64,000 bases of DNA from Symmachiella macrocystis (GTDB lineage: Bacteria > Planctomycetota > Planctomycetia > Planctomycetales > Planctomycetaceae), in contig NZ_SJPP01000002.1 of NCBI RefSeq assembly GCF_007860075.1, positions 620,001 through 684,000 of the forward strand, in the 5' to 3' direction. This document shows positions 26,475-34,949 of this stretch, piece by piece. Below the pieces are notes generated by a model. It saw only the letters and a program-made list of their open reading frames with translations. It was not told the origin of the DNA and did no database searches. The position numbers and the translations under genes are program-made. Each line of letters opens with the position of its first letter. The first letter of the stretch is position 1.

Positions 26475-27692
26475 ATGCCTGAGTTTGCCTATACAGCCCG
26501 AAACATGACCGGCGAAGACGTGGTGGGTTCCATCACAGCCGGCAGCCGCCGCGAAGCGCTCAATACGCTCGCTGAGCGCGCGTTGTTTCCGGTACGTGTA
26601 GACAGCACAGAAAAGGCCAAATCGCTCTTTGACTTCAAGCTGTCCATAGGTCGGAAAATCAAGGCGGAAGTCTTGGCCTCCACGCTGACGCAGTTGTCGG
26701 ACCTATTGGAAAACGGCGTGCCGTTGCTCAATTCGCTCAAGTTGCTGTCTGAGCAATGTGCCCACGATCGGATGAAAGAAGTCCTCACGGCGATTCACGA
26801 CCAAGTCGTCGAAGGGGCACCGTTGGACGAGGCGTTTGCCCAACATCCTGAGGTGTTCGGTGAATTGACCGTCAGCATGGTCCGTGCCGGTTCCGAAGGG
26901 GCATTTTTGGAAGACGCACTCAAGCGGACGGCTGACTTTTTGGAACTGCAGGAAGAAATGAAAAGCCGCGTCAAAGGGGCGATGGCTTATCCTGCATTCC
27001 TGGCAGCTGCCGGTTTCGTGGTCACAGTCGTGTTGATTGTGTTCTTCGTTCCGAAATTCGCAGAGCTGTTTAAACAATTGGAAAAGCAGGGCGGATTGCC
27101 GACGCCCACCGTGGTGTTGTTGGCATTGAGTGATTTCCTCGGGCGTTGGGGCATCTTCTTGATTGCCGGACTGTTCGCCTTAGGGTCGTACGTGAAGAAA
27201 CAGTTGGCTAAACCAGCCGGCCGACATTTGGTAGATCGCTGGAAATTGAAGATTCCCGTTGCGGGCAGCATTTTTCTGGGTTCAGCCGTTTCACGGTTTT
27301 GCCGCGTGTTGGGCACGCTGCTGCGAAATGGAGTCCCGCTGCTACGAGCCTTGGAAATCAGTCAGGACTCAACCGGAAATTTGGTGTTGGCCGATGCGAT
27401 CAAAGCTTCGGCGGAGAATATTTCGTCGGGCGACACACTGTCGCAACCGCTGGGCGAATGCGGGCTGATCCCCAAGCCGGTGATGGCAATGATCAAGATC
27501 GCCGAAGAATCGAACAACTTAGAGAACGTGTTAATCAATGTCGCGGACGGTATCGACCGCAAAATCGGACGTCAGATCGACATCATGGTGCGGCTCGTCG
27601 AACCGACCATGTTGATGGTCATGGGCACGGTGATTTTGTTCGTACTTGTGGCTTTATTGCTGCCGGTGTTCGACATGAGCGCAACGATGTAA
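26475..27692 (+). CDS. gspF: Type II secretion inner-membrane protein GspF
   Basis: A 405-residue GspF/PilC-family platform protein. MPEFAYTARNMTGEDVVGSI is the classic N-terminus. The two T2SSF repeats (LTQLSDLLENGVPLLNSL near 78-95; LGTLLRNGVPLLRALEIS near 280) and three transmembrane segments (about 175-195, 230-250, 378-400) are in place. It anchors GspE and the pseudopilus base. It lies 62 bases after gspE and 78 before gspG. Confidence 0.93.
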   Translation: MPEFAYTARNMTGEDVVGSITAGSRREALNTLAERALFPVRVDSTEKAKSLFDFKLSIGRKIKAEVLASTLTQLSDLLENGVPLLNSLKLLSEQCAHDRMKEVLTAIHDQVVEGAPLDEAFAQHPEVFGELTVSMVRAGSEGAFLEDALKRTADFLELQEEMKSRVKGAMAYPAFLAAAGFVVTVVLIVFFVPKFAELFKQLEKQGGLPTPTVVLLALSDFLGRWGIFLIAGLFALGSYVKKQLAKPAGRHLVDRWKLKIPVAGSIFLGSAVSRFCRVLGTLLRNGVPLLRALEISQDSTGNLVLADAIKASAENISSGDTLSQPLGECGLIPKPVMAMIKIAEESNNLENVLINVADGIDRKIGRQIDIMVRLVEPTMLMVMGTVILFVLVALLLPVFDMSATM

Positions 27693-27770
27693 TCGAAGGC
27701 GTGGAAATCCCCGCCGCTAAAAAATTCAAAAAACGAAAAAAACTGTTCTGCATTTTAAGGGAGCAAATTG

Positions 27771-28268
27771 ATGAGACGGATTCAACAGACAAAACGAAAC
27801 CCACAAAGACGCGGTGGTTTTACATTAATCGAAATGCTGGTCGTTCTGGCAATTCTGGTTCTTCTGATGTCAATGGTTGGCCCTCGTATTCTGGGCAGCC
27901 GGGAGAAGGCGGACATCAGCAGCACCAAGACCCAAATCGGCATGTTTCGGGGATCTTTAGAGCAATACAACCTGGATACACGGGCCTATCCGTCGACCGA
28001 AGAAGGCCTTGTGGCATTGGTCGATGCTCCGGCCGACGAAGAAGAAGGGACTTCCAACTGGGATGGTCCTTACATCAGTAAATCGGAAATTCCTAAAGAT
28101 CCCTGGGGTAACGATTATCAGTACGAGTTTCCCCCTGAGCATGGTAAGGGCGATTTCCCTGACATTTGGTCCTACGGTCCTGATGGCGAAGATAACACTG
28201 ACGACGACATCACGAACTGGACGAAAGAAGAAGGCGAAGAGGGCGAAGAAACTCCGACTGAGGAGTAA
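27771..28268 (+). CDS. gspG: Major pseudopilin GspG
   Basis: A 165-residue major pseudopilin. AAGGGAG seven bases before the ATG at 27771 fixes the start. The leader ends at RRGG and the mature protein begins FTLIEMLVVLAILVLL (cleavage after G16, Glu +5). The calcium-site region is textbook: KDPWGNDYQY ... FPDIWSYGPDGE, with a run of Asp after it. An acidic tail (GEEGEETPTEE) is unusual compared with proteobacterial GspG. It is processed by an A24 peptidase; the only one in the window is CpaA. Confidence 0.95.
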   Translation: MRRIQQTKRNPQRRGGFTLIEMLVVLAILVLLMSMVGPRILGSREKADISSTKTQIGMFRGSLEQYNLDTRAYPSTEEGLVALVDAPADEEEGTSNWDGPYISKSEIPKDPWGNDYQYEFPPEHGKGDFPDIWSYGPDGEDNTDDDITNWTKEEGEEGEETPTEE

Positions 28269-28330
28269 ATCCCTCCGGCATTTGGGCCGATATGTACCAG
28301 GAACGACCGACTTTGACTTAACGGCAGGAA

Positions 28331-28978
28331 ATGAAAACGATGTTGGCAACAAGATTAAAAACGAGCAAAAATGGGCGTCAGAGCCGTCGTGGTACGACGC
28401 TCCAGGAAATGCTGGTCGTCCTGGCAATTGTGGTCTCCCTGGTAGGATCGGGATGGCCGGCAATTAGCGGGGGACTGGGCAAGAGCCAATTACGCAGTGG
28501 AGCCAAACAGCTTCGCTCAGAATTGGCCAAGGCGCGGCTGACCGCCATGGAAAATGGCGTGGCGTACCAGTTCCGCTACCAATTGGGAACGGGGCATTTT
28601 GAAGTCGCTCCGGTCTCGGCCCTCAATGACGAAGGTGAGCAAACCGTCACCGAAGATGAAGATGCGGAAGCGGCTCTGCCGATTTTCGAATTGGAACTGC
28701 CCGAAGGCGTCGTATTCGGTGGACAGACGGAGAACCAAGAAGAAGGTTATTCCTCCCTGGCTTTCGAGGAAACCCAAGAGGTCGAAGCGGTCGACAGTCT
28801 GTCGGATTCCCAGTCCGAAGAGTGGTCGGCACCGATTGTCTTTTTCCCCAACGGTCGAACTGCCAACGCCCAATTCACATTGCAAAATGAAGATGGGCAC
28901 CTCATCATGGTGACGCTACGAGGCTTAACCGGTTCCGCTACGGTAGGCGATTTGAAAAAGGTTGAGGTCCCAGAATGA
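28331..28978 (+). CDS. gspH: Minor pseudopilin, GspH-like
   Basis: A 215-residue minor pseudopilin. The leader is basic (NGRQSRRG) and the mature part starts TTLQEMLVVLAIVVSLVG after G21, with Glu at +5. The helix continues into SGAKQLRSELAKARLTAMENGVAYQ, typical of GspH/FimT. The globular part is acidic and low-complexity around residues 95-165. Its stop overlaps the next start by four bases (ATGA), so translation is probably coupled. Confidence 0.85.
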   Translation: MKTMLATRLKTSKNGRQSRRGTTLQEMLVVLAIVVSLVGSGWPAISGGLGKSQLRSGAKQLRSELAKARLTAMENGVAYQFRYQLGTGHFEVAPVSALNDEGEQTVTEDEDAEAALPIFELELPEGVVFGGQTENQEEGYSSLAFEETQEVEAVDSLSDSQSEEWSAPIVFFPNGRTANAQFTLQNEDGHLIMVTLRGLTGSATVGDLKKVEVPE

Positions 28979-29439
28979 CCGACGTTCGCCGCGAGGGATT
29001 TTCATTAATGGAAGTCATACTCGCGATGAGCATCCTACTGGGGGGCGTGGTCGTATTGGGTCGACTGGCCTCCATCGGCGCGAAACACGCCCGGACTGCT
29101 GAGGACTTGGCTGCCGCTCAACTGCTTTGCGAAGCCCGCATTACGGAAATCCTCGCAGGAATTGTTCCTGCTGAAACGCTCGAAGAGGAACCGCTGCCCA
29201 ACTCGCCTGACTGGGTGATCTCACAGGAATTGCTGCCGCTTGAGCAGCCCGGTGTCGTGGCGTTATCGGTCACCGTCACACGTGCACCGGAGGACTTAGT
29301 CGGCTTGGCGACAGCGCCGACCCAAGAGAAAAAAGAAGTCTCGGTTAGGCTTGTCCGTTGGATGCTGGATCCGAGCATTGCACAGTTTGGCTCCTCCGCG
29401 CCGGGATCCTCCTCTGCAACGGGGGCCATCTCCCCATGA
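28975..29439 (+). CDS. gspI: Minor pseudopilin, GspI-like
   Basis: A 154-residue minor pseudopilin with a short leader, MTDVRREG, then FSLMEVILAMSILLGGVVVLG (Glu +5). The region ARTAEDLAAAQLLCEARITEILAG is typical of GspI. Overlaps of four bases with both neighbours (ATGA at 28975 and at 29436) indicate translational coupling. The C-terminus ends in a Ser/Gly-rich stretch. Order after gspH and before gspJ supports the assignment. Confidence 0.85.
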   Translation: MTDVRREGFSLMEVILAMSILLGGVVVLGRLASIGAKHARTAEDLAAAQLLCEARITEILAGIVPAETLEEEPLPNSPDWVISQELLPLEQPGVVALSVTVTRAPEDLVGLATAPTQEKKEVSVRLVRWMLDPSIAQFGSSAPGSSSATGAISP

Positions 29440-30512
29440 GGCGCATTCCCCCCCCGCTTTCCCGCCACCCCTGTCTAACGACCCGCAGTGGGTTTACGTT
29501 GATGGAGGTACTGTTGGTCACAATTCTGTCCGCCGTCTTGATGGTCGGTTTGTGGAATCTGTTTGGGACCTACATTCGGTTATTCGAGTCGGGGCCGGCA
29601 CGCACAGAACGCGCGCAGTTGTTACGTGCATTGAAACAACAAATCAGCGACGACCTGCGGGGCGCGATTCAGATTGCTGAAATCCCCGATACCTCCTCGA
29701 GCGTGATGACATTCGGCACAGAGGCGACGTCATCCGAACTCACTCCCGGTGGAGAGACGTCTCAGAACTCCGCCGCCATTGCCTCCTCGTCCGAGTCCTC
29801 CCCCTTGCCGCGTTTTGGAATCGTGGGGACATCCCAATCGCTAGCGATCGTGACCTTGCAAGTTCCCGCGGTCTCCCCCAATGCCCCATCCGCCTCGGAT
29901 TTACCGGTGGACTTCGCTGAACAGATGACTTCGCTAGCGCCGGAATTGCGAACCGTGCTTTATACATTCAACGAGACGCGCGAACAGTCCCCGCTGGACC
30001 ACGGGCCGCCGCCGGGATTATTGCGACGCGACCTGGATTGGCAAACCGCACTCTCCGATCGTGAGTTCGCCGCTGCCTCCGAATTTGGAATCGCCGATTC
30101 ACCCGATGTGGGCAGTAGCGAGGAAATCGTCATCGACGATTCCATGATGTGGGTGCCGGAAATCTCCGAACTGAAAATCCGCTACTTCGGCAACGGCCGC
30201 TGGCAGTCTTCCTGGGACAGTTTGCAAAACAAAACGTTGCCATCGGCAGTGGAAATCATACTGGAATTGCACGATCCCGATGACCTCAACGCAGATGAAG
30301 ATGACGAAACCGCAATGGATTCGTCATCCGAACCCGAGGAATTGGTGCTGGATAACGATGTCGGCTCCAACTTCATCGATCCGGAAGTAAATCAGAAGCA
30401 GCAGCGCATTTTGATTTATCTACCCGGCGGCCTCAAGACGTCGCACTCTAGCAGTGGAGGATTGGGATTTCCCGCCTCCGACAGCCAAGAGTTGCCGGGA
30501 GGGGCGCCATGA
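29436..30512 (+). CDS. gspJ: Minor pseudopilin, GspJ-like
   Basis: A 358-residue protein, long for GspJ (usually about 200). The ATG at 29436 overlaps the gspI stop; a longer upstream frame is not needed. The leader ends TTRSG and the mature protein begins FTLMEVLLVTILSAVLMVGLW (Glu +5). The added length is a Ser/Pro/Glu-rich insertion between residues about 90 and 190. Near the end, MMWVPEISELKIRYFGNGRWQSSWDS resembles the GspJ core. Its stop overlaps the gspK start (ATGA). Confidence 0.83.
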   Translation: MRRIPPPLSRHPCLTTRSGFTLMEVLLVTILSAVLMVGLWNLFGTYIRLFESGPARTERAQLLRALKQQISDDLRGAIQIAEIPDTSSSVMTFGTEATSSELTPGGETSQNSAAIASSSESSPLPRFGIVGTSQSLAIVTLQVPAVSPNAPSASDLPVDFAEQMTSLAPELRTVLYTFNETREQSPLDHGPPPGLLRRDLDWQTALSDREFAAASEFGIADSPDVGSSEEIVIDDSMMWVPEISELKIRYFGNGRWQSSWDSLQNKTLPSAVEIILELHDPDDLNADEDDETAMDSSSEPEELVLDNDVGSNFIDPEVNQKQQRILIYLPGGLKTSHSSSGGLGFPASDSQELPGGAP

Positions 30513-32095
30513 TTTCCCAGCGAACGGCTCAACACTCCTCGTCCCCGCGGCAGGGGATGATCTTGATCGTGGTGACGATCGTCTTGGTGATGATCAGCCT
30601 AGCCGGATTCGGTTTTGTGGCGGTGATGTACACCGAAAACAAAGCCGCGCACTTGAATGTTGATGAAATCCACGTCGACTACGCGGCCGCTTCGGGAGAG
30701 GAACTGCTCAAAGCGGTCTTGGACCAAGGTCCCGCGGGACGCACTGCCATGGGCGGTTTGTTTGACAATCCCGATTTATTCAAAGGACAAGTTCTCTACC
30801 TCGAATCGGGCACGCAGGCGGTGGTGCGGTTCAGCGTGTTGGTCCCTCGAATCGAAGAAGGAAATATCATCGGCATGCGGTATGGTGCCGAAAATGAATC
30901 GGCACGCATCAACCTTTCGGTCCTCGCCCAATGGGACCAGGCCGTTCCGGATGCGGGACGCAATGCCCTGATACAATTGCCGGAAATGACCGACGCGGTT
31001 GCCGATGCCATCATGGATTGGTTGGATGCAGATTCCACCCCGCGCAGCAGCGGAGCCGAACGAGATTACTACAGCGGGCTGGATCCCCCCATGCAGCCTC
31101 GCAACGGGCCAGTCGAATCGCTAGAGGAACTGTTGTTGGTCAAAGGGGTCACGCGCGAACTGTTATTCGGCAGCGATACAAATCAAAATCACGTCGTCGA
31201 GCAAGACGAAATGGATTCGGTGGCCGGGGGTTTGGGGCGGAGCGGAAGTTCATCGGGACTGCCTTGGGCAGCGTATTTGACGCTCTATAGCAGCGAACGC
31301 AATGCGCGTCCCAATGGCTCACCGCGGATCGACATCAACCATCCCGACCTGCAACTACTTTATCAGTCATTATCCGGGGCGCTGAACGAACCCTGGGCGC
31401 GATTCCTCATTGCCTATCGACAATTCGGTCCATACTCCGGCAGTGAGGAAGGACAAGCCAACGCAACGGTCGCGTTGGATTTGAATCTGCCGTCGAAATA
31501 CAAAATCGCCAGCCTGCTGGACCTGATCGATGCGCGAGTCTCGGTTCCGCAATCGTCTGGCACCCCCGAGGTTTCTCTCAGCCCATTCACCAGTTCTCCC
31601 GATTCATTACGGACAAGTTTGCCGCTGCTACTGGATCAAGTAACGATCGACCAAGCGCCCGTGTTGGTGGGACGAATCGATATCAACAGCGCCCCCCGCG
31701 AGGTGATCGCCGCCGTCCCGGGAATGCCCGAGACCCAGGTGGAACAGATTTTGGCCGGTCGCGGCTTGCCGGGTGGATCCGAAGAATCCAGCCACCGGTA
31801 TCCCACGTGGCTGTTGGCGCAAAACTTGGTCAGCCTGGAAACGATGCGAGAATTGATGCCCTATTTGACGTGCGGCGGTGACGTCTACCGTGCACAGGTG
31901 GTTGGCTATTTTGACAGCGGGACCCCTTCAGCCCGCGCCGAAGTGGTCATTGATGCTACCGGCGAGGTACCGCGTCAGGTATACTATAAGAACCTTCGGC
32001 TGTTAGGGCGCGGATTTGACATGGAGATGCTTCGCGGCGAGCAGTTAGAAGACCTACCCACACCATCCACCGCTGATTCCGCCGATGCGGAGTAG
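30509..32095 (+). CDS. gspK: Pseudopilin GspK
   Basis: A 528-residue GspK-type protein. The leader ends PRQG and the mature helix is MILIVVTIVLVMISLAGFGF, lacking Glu +5 as is normal for GspK. The SAM-like helical region includes ADAIMDWLDADSTPRSSGAE and GPVESLEELLLVKGVT, both GspK hallmarks, plus a second helix-hairpin-helix-like segment (RIDINSAPREVIAAVPGMPE, residues about 390-410). It is longer than proteobacterial GspK (about 320), mostly between the two motifs. It is translationally coupled to gspJ. Confidence 0.88.
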   Translation: MISQRTAQHSSSPRQGMILIVVTIVLVMISLAGFGFVAVMYTENKAAHLNVDEIHVDYAAASGEELLKAVLDQGPAGRTAMGGLFDNPDLFKGQVLYLESGTQAVVRFSVLVPRIEEGNIIGMRYGAENESARINLSVLAQWDQAVPDAGRNALIQLPEMTDAVADAIMDWLDADSTPRSSGAERDYYSGLDPPMQPRNGPVESLEELLLVKGVTRELLFGSDTNQNHVVEQDEMDSVAGGLGRSGSSSGLPWAAYLTLYSSERNARPNGSPRIDINHPDLQLLYQSLSGALNEPWARFLIAYRQFGPYSGSEEGQANATVALDLNLPSKYKIASLLDLIDARVSVPQSSGTPEVSLSPFTSSPDSLRTSLPLLLDQVTIDQAPVLVGRIDINSAPREVIAAVPGMPETQVEQILAGRGLPGGSEESSHRYPTWLLAQNLVSLETMRELMPYLTCGGDVYRAQVVGYFDSGTPSARAEVVIDATGEVPRQVYYKNLRLLGRGFDMEMLRGEQLEDLPTPSTADSADAE

Positions 32096-32246
32096 TCAGT
32101 GCGTTCGGTCGCATTCGAATTTCAGCCCCGGCTTTTCCAAAGCCTTTAATGCTGCGGTTCGGCTGCACACTCCACATTGTTAATGGTCGCCATCCGCGGC
32201 AAACCTTTCCCACGGACGGCAATAACCCACTTGGAGACTGCTCCCC

Positions 32247-33968
32247 ATGGCACGCATGCTGGCCTTGGACTGGACCCGCAATGAAGCCCGCTATGTTCTC
32301 GCTAACAGCAGCGGCGAAAAGCTGACGATCGAAGCGTCTGGCGCGATATCCTTGTCTGAACTTGCAGATGAGGATTTTGCGAACGCCGACAAATTTGGCG
32401 AAGCAATCCGCACCGGCTTATCGTCTGTTAAAGTCGGGCGGGCGACGCCATTGTTGGGGATTAGTCGTGAGCAGGTCGAACTTCTCAATTTTTCCGTCCC
32501 CGCAGTCCCGCCAACGGAACTTCCGGAGATCGTTTTAAATCTGGCGATGCGGGAATCTCCCACCGTCACGGAAGAGTCGGTTGTCGATTTTGTTTCGTCA
32601 CCTGATGGAGCAGACGAAACAGCCGAAGTGACGGCAGCGGCTGTGACGGCCGAAAAATTTCGCTGGATTCAACAGGCCTGCACAACCGCAAAACTATCGC
32701 CGCAAAAAATCGTGCTCCGCCCCTATGCAACCGCTGCGTTGTTACCGGCGGGCAACGCTCAACGTTCGTTGTTGGTCAATCGTGTCGGCGAAGACGTCGA
32801 CCTGACGGTCGTCGATGCAGGACATGTGGTCTTTTCACGCTCGGTACGAGTGCCGCCTCAAGAAAATAGTGAGGCGACCACCAGCCGGTTGATGCAGGAA
32901 ATTCGCCGCACCATGATGGTCGCGCCGCACGGAAGCGGAAATCGCGGCGTCGAAGCGGTCTACCTGCTGGGCCGCGAAGAAGAGCATGCGGAGTTGCTCG
33001 CGGTGATTCGCCGGGAATTTGCGTCCGACCGCCCCGGGGGAGCAGACGACCATACCGCTGACGTGGAAGTCAGCGCCTTCGACGTCTTCGCATCGCTCGG
33101 CGTCGATCACGAGGCGATTCCCAAAAACTCAGGCAGTTACGCCGCACTGCTGGGAATGTTGCGGACTGAAGCAGACGGAGGGACGCATCCGTTTGATTTT
33201 CTGAATCCCCGCAAGCCCCCGAAACCGCCCGACCGCAAACGGATCATGATGCTCGTCGGAGGTTTGGCCGTGGTGGCAGCGGCGGTCTTGGCGTTTCCGA
33301 AATACGAAGAATATCAAGACAACCAAGCCACAATCGATGGCTTGATGAGCGAAATCAAAGAGGCCAAGGCCAGCGAGAAAACGATTAAAAAACAAGCGGC
33401 GATCGCTGCAACCCTCTCCAAATGGGAGTCAGGCGGCGTGAACTGGCTAAACGAACTACAATCGTTTTCCACCCATTTTCCACCCCCGCGGGATGCAATG
33501 GTATTACGCATGGCGCTGTCGTCATCGCGGGGAGGCATTATCACGTTCAACGGCTTAGCCCGTGACCCAGCGGTGGTCACACGCATGGAACTGGATCTCC
33601 GCGACGACACCCACGACATCCAGACCCCCCGCGTCCAAGAGCGTGTGCAGGAGAACGGTTATACTTGGCAGTTCGAAACCAAAGTGAGTATGACCCCGCC
33701 CAAAGCAGCGTCTAAAAAGTCTGAGAAATCAGCAGAGAAATTATCCGGCAAAAAAGGCAAAGCGAAGTCGGACGAGAATAAGTCGCCCGCAGCCGATAAA
33801 AAACCAACGACGAAATCCAAGACAGCCAAAAAGACAGCACCTGCAAAGAAAACTTCTTCCGAAAAAGCGGAAGACGATACAACCCAATCCTCGAAAAAAC
33901 CTGCCGAAGAATCTCAAGACAAGCCATCAGCAGACAAGCAGCCGGCAGAGAAGGGGGGGGCGAAATAA
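32247..33968 (+). CDS. gspL: GspL/PilM-PilN-like inner-membrane assembly protein
   Basis: A 573-residue protein. Residues about 1-300 have an actin/PilM-like start (MLALDWTRNEARYVLANSS; LLGISREQVELLNFSVP). One transmembrane helix follows (about 332-350, IMMLVGGLAVVAAAVLAF), then a PilN/GspL ferredoxin-like periplasmic domain with a coiled coil (about 350-480). The last 95 residues are an extreme Lys/Ala/Ser/Glu-rich tail. GspL links the GspE ATPase to the periplasmic part. Position after gspK and the TM-plus-coil layout support the call, although sequence similarity to proteobacterial GspL is weak. It overlaps the next gene by one base (TAATG). Confidence 0.75.
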   Translation: MARMLALDWTRNEARYVLANSSGEKLTIEASGAISLSELADEDFANADKFGEAIRTGLSSVKVGRATPLLGISREQVELLNFSVPAVPPTELPEIVLNLAMRESPTVTEESVVDFVSSPDGADETAEVTAAAVTAEKFRWIQQACTTAKLSPQKIVLRPYATAALLPAGNAQRSLLVNRVGEDVDLTVVDAGHVVFSRSVRVPPQENSEATTSRLMQEIRRTMMVAPHGSGNRGVEAVYLLGREEEHAELLAVIRREFASDRPGGADDHTADVEVSAFDVFASLGVDHEAIPKNSGSYAALLGMLRTEADGGTHPFDFLNPRKPPKPPDRKRIMMLVGGLAVVAAAVLAFPKYEEYQDNQATIDGLMSEIKEAKASEKTIKKQAAIAATLSKWESGGVNWLNELQSFSTHFPPPRDAMVLRMALSSSRGGIITFNGLARDPAVVTRMELDLRDDTHDIQTPRVQERVQENGYTWQFETKVSMTPPKAASKKSEKSAEKLSGKKGKAKSDENKSPAADKKPTTKSKTAKKTAPAKKTSSEKAEDDTTQSSKKPAEESQDKPSADKQPAEKGGAK

Positions 33969-34846
33969 TGGAAACTCGCCAATTAGTCTTATATGGCCTC
34001 TTGGGTGTGATCGTCCTCTTTTTTGGAGGCGAGAAGCTCAAGACGTCGTTGATCGACGAACCTTTCGATGCCCAACAAAAGCGGATTGAAAAACTGGAAA
34101 AGGATCGCTTAAAAGCGAAGAAGACTTTAAACCGCGCCAAGAAAACCAGCCGCCGGATTGCCGAATGGGAAGAGCAGTCACTGCCGGCCGATCCCAGTAC
34201 GGCGCGGACCGTCTATCAAGAATGGTTGGTTGATGTTGTGGATCGCTCCCGACTATCAACCCCCAGTTTTGACTCCGGCACCCCCGTGTTGCGAAACGGC
34301 ATTTATCATTCGCTCACATTCTCCGTCCGTGCCCGTGGGACATTGCAACAGTTCACAGCCTTCTTGTACGAATTCTATCGCGCCGATTTTCTGCATCAGA
34401 TCCAGTCAATCGGCATTACCCCGCTGCGCAGCGCCGGATTGCTAGACCTATCGATTTCGATTGAAGCTGTCGCCATGACCAACTCGGCCCATGCCCAAGA
34501 TTTGCCAACGGCGATCGCAGAAGAATTCGCAGACAAGGACATCACCTACTTTTCGCCAATCGTGAGACGCAACATCTTCGGGATCGGCGGCGAAGCGGAC
34601 CCTGCCAATTTCACCCGGCTGACTGCTGTGACGGAACAAGGCGAAACCGAAGCGTGGTTCACATTGGGATCGGAAAATCGCGTGATCCGGCTCAAGCAAG
34701 GCGAGATGCTGGATGTCGGCCAGTTCACCGGCACCGTGGCGGAAATTCACCGGACCGACGTCATCCTCGAAGCCCGCGGCGAACGCTGGTTGCTTTCCAT
34801 CGGCGAAAACCTCAACGAAGCCAGCGCATTGCCGCCGGAGTTTTAG
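33968..34846 (+). CDS. gspM: GspM/PilO-like protein fused to a GspC/PilP-like domain
   Basis: A 292-residue membrane protein. Residues 5-22 form one membrane helix (QLVLYGLLGVIVLFFGG), followed by a coiled coil (30-75) and a PilO/GspM-like ferredoxin fold (80-175). The C-terminal 100 residues (about 190-292) start SPIVRRNIFGIGG and continue with VIRLKQGEMLDVGQFTG and VILEARGERWLLSIGENL. This looks like the GspC homology region or PilP domain that contacts secretin N0. A fused M-C protein would replace the separate gspC that is missing here. It is the last gene of the operon. The domain call is from motif memory and needs a profile search. Confidence 0.65.
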   Translation: METRQLVLYGLLGVIVLFFGGEKLKTSLIDEPFDAQQKRIEKLEKDRLKAKKTLNRAKKTSRRIAEWEEQSLPADPSTARTVYQEWLVDVVDRSRLSTPSFDSGTPVLRNGIYHSLTFSVRARGTLQQFTAFLYEFYRADFLHQIQSIGITPLRSAGLLDLSISIEAVAMTNSAHAQDLPTAIAEEFADKDITYFSPIVRRNIFGIGGEADPANFTRLTAVTEQGETEAWFTLGSENRVIRLKQGEMLDVGQFTGTVAEIHRTDVILEARGERWLLSIGENLNEASALPPEF

Positions 34847-34873
34847 GCCTGCGGCTCCAGTAGTGAGGCCCGA

Positions 34874-34903
34874 GGGTGCCACTGGCGGCTTGTCCGCCAG
34901 TGC
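34874..34903. repeat. REP-like palindrome, family 1
   Basis: GGGTGCC followed by the palindrome ACTGGCGGCTTGTCCGCCAGT. The same core recurs at 39090-39113, 39230-39253 (inverted) and 48034-48063. It lies downstream of the gsp operon and could also act as a terminator-type hairpin. Confidence 0.65.
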
Positions 34904-34949
34904 TTAGAGTGTCCGCTGTAGATCATCAATCTTTACAAGGACCGGTTCG

